A DNA stretch of 39,124 nucleotides from a virus. The translations under genes and the position numbers were made by a program. The stretch spans positions 1-39,124 of the IMG/VR virus record IMGVR_UViG_3300020183_000200; one strand, written 5' to 3'. The notes under the pieces are model-generated. The model did no database searches. It had not been told where the DNA came from and was given only the letters and a program-made list of their open reading frames with translations. Positions within the stretch are counted from its first letter, which is position 1. Each line of letters starts with the position of its first letter. Of the stretch, positions 36,266 to 39,124 are shown piece after piece.

Positions 36266-39124
36266 TCACCTTGAGGTGCCGCTCACCACTGCTGCACTTG
36301 AGTTGCCCCGGCTGCTACCGCTGTTGTTGACGGTGACGTTGACGGTGGGCGGTCGGCTGGTGTTGGTGGCGATTTGGGAGAGGATGTCGTTCATGCGGGT
36401 AAACTGCTGGCTGCCGTCGATCACGGTGTTGACCTGGGCTTGAAAGGCAGTGGAGAGATCACCACGGGCCTGGGCAGCCCCTTCAAGCTCGGTCTTGAAG
36501 TTCTGCGCGGAGACCTTTGCGGCGTTGGCATAACCGGCTTGATTGCGCAGCTCGGCGTTCACATCGGCCTGCAGCTGGGCTTGCTGCTCCACCGAACCAA
36601 ACTCGGCCTGGGCGTTGAGGGCGATCAGCCGTTGCTGGCTGAGCTGCTCGCGCTGAGCGGCCTGCTGCTCCTGCAACAGCTGACTGCGGAGGTTGCCAAG
36701 ACCCAGCTCTTCGGCGTTCGTCTGCCGAATCAGGTCTAGGTTCTGCTGCGCCAGCGCCACCTGTTGCTGCGCTGCGGCATCCGGCTTTTCAGCCAGCGTC
36801 GATTGGGCTGACAACAGGGCAATCTGTGCCTCAATCTCAAGACGCTTTCCTGCTGCGGCGTTCTTCTGCTGCTCAAAGGCTAAGGCCGCCTGCTGACCCT
36901 GCTGTTCGGTGACCAGAGCGCGGGCCTTGAGGTCAAACTCAGCCACGGTCTGGTTGAACTTGTCCTGCCCGAACTGCAACTCCAGCGCCCGGCGTTGCGC
37001 GTCGTTGGTGGCGAGCTTCTGCGCTTGCGATAGCTCTTGATCCAGCAGGCTCTTGATCGTGTCGCTGCGGCCGATGGCGGCATCAGAGCGCACCTTGCTG
37101 ATCTGACCAATCAATCCAATCTCTTTGACATAGAGATCAAGGCGAGCCTCTTGGGCTTTGAGATTGGTTTTATCTACCTCAAGCGATCTCAGTTTTTCGT
37201 TGCGACTTGTTGCTTCCTGTTCATTCGCTTTTTCAGCTGCCTGCTGTTGAGCCTTTGCGGCAGCCTCTTGCTCTTTCGTTTGTTGTTTCTGGCCTGCAGC
37301 AGCCTCTGCGCTATTGGATTTGTTTTGCGCAGCAACTTCTTTGAGAATCCGCTTTTGGTTCTCTAGAGACTTGACCTGATCCTCATACTGTTTGGCAAGA
37401 CCTGGATCAAGAATGCGCCCCAAAGGCTTTCTCAGTTCTCCTTTCAAGCGGTTGATCTCGTAATCAATCGCGCTGGTCTGTGCTTCTATCTTGATATTAG
37501 CCTTAATTGAGTCAACTTGTTTCTGCGTCTCTGCGATGTCAGCATCCAGAGCCGTTGTGTCTACGCCTGGAGCGGAGAATGACTTTTGCTGCTGAAGCAG
37601 GAGTAGTTTCTTTTCAACCTCATCCAGCTCGTCGCCGTATGCTTTTAGCGCAGGAGTCAGCTTGCCAACGATTTGCGTACCATCTGGCACGTTAAACGCT
37701 ATATCACGGCCTTCAAGAGCGGCGATTTCGTTGCCAATCGCGCCAAGCTGAGCATTCAGCTCTTCTCCGTTTAACCCAGCACGCTTCAGAGCCTGCGCTT
37801 GCTCGCCAAGGGCAACAGCCTGTTGCTTCAGGCTTTCAACATTGGTCTGCTCGTTAACAACCTGACGGACGACGTTGGCACGTCTTTCGAGTTCTGCCAG
37901 TCGCTTCTCTGCAGCAGAGGTATCAAGTCCGTATTCTTTTTGGCGCTCAATCTCTGCACGTAGCGTCGTGATTGAAGTCTCAATGTCTGCGAATTGACTC
38001 TGAGCTGGCGTCAGGCTGATATTGTTAATCGTCTCGGCGATGCCAGACAGCGAGACGCCAATGGATGAAAAATTAGAGCTTGTGATCAGATTGCTGAAGG
38101 CGTTGCCGATTGCCTCTACGCCGCTACTGATGGTCTGACTAACGGTTTGCGCTGCACTCGCTGCTGCACCAGCATTGTTCTTCTGGTTTTCCAGAAACTG
38201 GTTGTACTTCGCCAGCTGGTCATTCAACAGCGGCTGCACTGCAGTCAACGCTTCAACTGAGCCAAACAGCACCGCGTTAGCGGTCGCGCTGCCTTGTGTC
38301 TTGGCTGCCACTTCCTGCAGGAAAGCACCTAAGCCTTTGGCCTGCAGGGCGGCACCGCTGAAGTCAATACCAAGCTGTTGGGCAAGATCGCTGGCCTCCT
38401 TGCTTGGCTTGAGGATGTTGCTGATCGCTTGGCGCAGGCCGGAGAACGTGGCCTCCACTGGTACACCTTGAGCAGTAGCAGCGGAGATGGCTGCATTCAG
38501 CTCTTCAATGCTGACGCCAGCCGCTGATGCAATCGGCGCAATCGTACCGATCCGAGCTGCGTACTGATCAACAACGATCTTGCCGTCGTTCTGCGTGGTT
38601 ATGAAGCCGTCAATGATCTTGGTGGCTTGCTGTGCGCTGAGCCCGTAAGCATTGAGCACGGACGTGGCGCCATCAGCCACGGTTTGAATGCTGGAGAAGC
38701 CACCCTTAGCGCCCTGAGCCGATGCCTTCAGGATGTCTGTGGCGTCTGCAGCATTGGCAAAACCAGCCGAGGCCACGTCGTAGGCGGCCTTGGTCAGCTC
38801 CAGCGTGGAGACGTTGGCTTTGAGGCCTGCGCTGACCAGCTTGAGGTTGTCGGTGAGCTTGACGGCATCCACCCCAAGGGTGCGAACCGCTGCGGCTGCA
38901 TCGTCAGCTTGCTTGATTTGATTGAACGCCTGCGCAGCTAGGGCCAGCGTTCCCAGTTGAGCGACGAGGCCGCCAATCGCTTGCCCTAAGCCTTGGATGC
39001 CAGATGGATTGAGCCTTTTTCCAAATGTATCTAGCGCACCATTGGCCAGATCTTGTTGCTTGACGTAGCGACCAAACTCATCGCGGAGACGCCCACTTGA
39101 GTCTCTAAACGTGTTAACCAGGCC
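36266..39124 (-). CDS. Tape measure protein, allele 2 (5' end missing)
   Basis: A 952-residue partial tape measure, open to the right edge, ending SGTSR. Residues from the edge to about 360 form a TP901/PhageMin_Tail-type domain (VSTLELTKAAYDVASAGFAN, GFSSIQTVADGATSVLNAYG, ISAATAQGVPVEATFSGLRQ). This is different from the TIGR02675-type domain of allele 1. The C-terminal coiled coil (bases 36410 to about 37110) is nearly the same as bases 1-700. It is longer than allele 1 (767 residues when completed), so virions using it should have longer tails. It may come from a co-existing phage variant. Confidence 0.85.
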   Translation of the reverse strand, partial: GLVNTFRDSSGRLRDEFGRYVKQQDLANGALDTFGKRLNPSGIQGLGQAIGGLVAQLGTLALAAQAFNQIKQADDAAAAVRTLGVDAVKLTDNLKLVSAGLKANVSTLELTKAAYDVASAGFANAADATDILKASAQGAKGGFSSIQTVADGATSVLNAYGLSAQQATKIIDGFITTQNDGKIVVDQYAARIGTIAPIASAAGVSIEELNAAISAATAQGVPVEATFSGLRQAISNILKPSKEASDLAQQLGIDFSGAALQAKGLGAFLQEVAAKTQGSATANAVLFGSVEALTAVQPLLNDQLAKYNQFLENQKNNAGAAASAAQTVSQTISSGVEAIGNAFSNLITSSNFSSIGVSLSGIAETINNISLTPAQSQFADIETSITTLRAEIERQKEYGLDTSAAEKRLAELERRANVVRQVVNEQTNVESLKQQAVALGEQAQALKRAGLNGEELNAQLGAIGNEIAALEGRDIAFNVPDGTQIVGKLTPALKAYGDELDEVEKKLLLLQQQKSFSAPGVDTTALDADIAETQKQVDSIKANIKIEAQTSAIDYEINRLKGELRKPLGRILDPGLAKQYEDQVKSLENQKRILKEVAAQNKSNSAEAAAGQKQQTKEQEAAAKAQQQAAEKANEQEATSRNEKLRSLEVDKTNLKAQEARLDLYVKEIGLIGQISKVRSDAAIGRSDTIKSLLDQELSQAQKLATNDAQRRALELQFGQDKFNQTVAEFDLKARALVTEQQGQQAALAFEQQKNAAAGKRLEIEAQIALLSAQSTLAEKPDAAAQQQVALAQQNLDLIRQTNAEELGLGNLRSQLLQEQQAAQREQLSQQRLIALNAQAEFGSVEQQAQLQADVNAELRNQAGYANAAKVSAQNFKTELEGAAQARGDLSTAFQAQVNTVIDGSQQFTRMNDILSQIATNTSRPPTVNVTVNNSGSSRGNSSAAVVSGTSR
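36410..36536. repeat. 127-bp perfect direct repeat, copy 2
   Basis: Identical to bases 1-127. It marks the point where the assembly can go either to allele 1 (base 128 onward) or allele 2 (base 36537 onward). Bases 36266-36409, encoding the last 47 residues of both proteins plus the stop, occur only once. Confidence 0.9.

Noticed and set aside
1-39124. A single giant tape measure formed by joining base 39124 to base 1
   Set aside because: The protein would hold two complete N-terminal tape-measure domains and two copies of the same coiled coil; the 127-bp exact overlap with 36410 gives a simpler and in-frame closure.

Overview
The window looks like one complete genome of a temperate, tailed dsDNA phage with a siphovirus-type gene set, plus a fragment of a second tape-measure allele. 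The host is probably a cyanobacterium of the Synechococcus/Cyanobium kind. Support for that host: a protein at 24817-25194 of a type I know from marine cyanophages, a poly-glycine fibre tip of cyanophage type, a broken LamG-fibre N-terminus, and a few GCGATCGC (HIP1) octamers (11348, 13787, 17978, 35108). This host call is an inference of moderate confidence. There are no tRNAs, rRNA genes or host housekeeping genes.

Topology: bases 1-127 are identical to 36410-36536 and the two copies differ at the next base. If 36409 is joined to 1, the tape-measure gene that starts at 2160 and runs off the left edge continues in frame to the stop at 36266. The simplest reading is a circular (or circularly permuted) genome of 36,409 bp. 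In that case 36410-39124 is a second, different tape-measure allele hanging off the shared 127-bp node, not DNA lying downstream of it.

Layout, following minus-strand transcription: a replication/recombination and small-gene block (12984 down to 9165: RHH protein, initiator-like protein with upstream iterons, RecB-like nuclease, RusA resolvase, small proteins); packaging and portal (9155-4259: TerS, TerL, a sigma-like protein, DUF4055-type portal, MuF); connector, tail tube and tape measure (4141-1, then 36409-36266); distal tail and hub (36264-31437); then, in unusual order, a virion-like protein, a scaffold-like protein, a G/GT-type tail chaperone pair with a -1 slippery heptamer, a set of short fibre modules, the major capsid protein and a decoration-like protein (31444-22525); a terminator at about 22.5 kb; and a lysis cassette (22437-20684).

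The plus strand carries the lysogeny and early block (13382-20690): KilA-N protein, large serine integrase with a 48-bp inverted repeat just upstream (candidate attP), an HTH-like regulator, an ERF-family annealing protein, a run of overlapping tiny genes including two NrdR-like zinc ribbons, and a full-length sigma-70 factor.

How the genes fit together: the integrase, a regulator and several GCGCTA-centred palindromes near divergent promoters form a plausible lysogeny switch. ERF, RecB-like nuclease and RusA form a recombination set. No DNA polymerase, helicase or primase is seen, so replication probably borrows host machinery at an iteron/AT-rich origin near 12.5-12.8 kb. Two sigma-like proteins, one full length in the early block and one without region 4 inside the packaging operon, suggest that the phage redirects host RNA polymerase in two steps. 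All family names come from reading the protein sequences; no database search was run.
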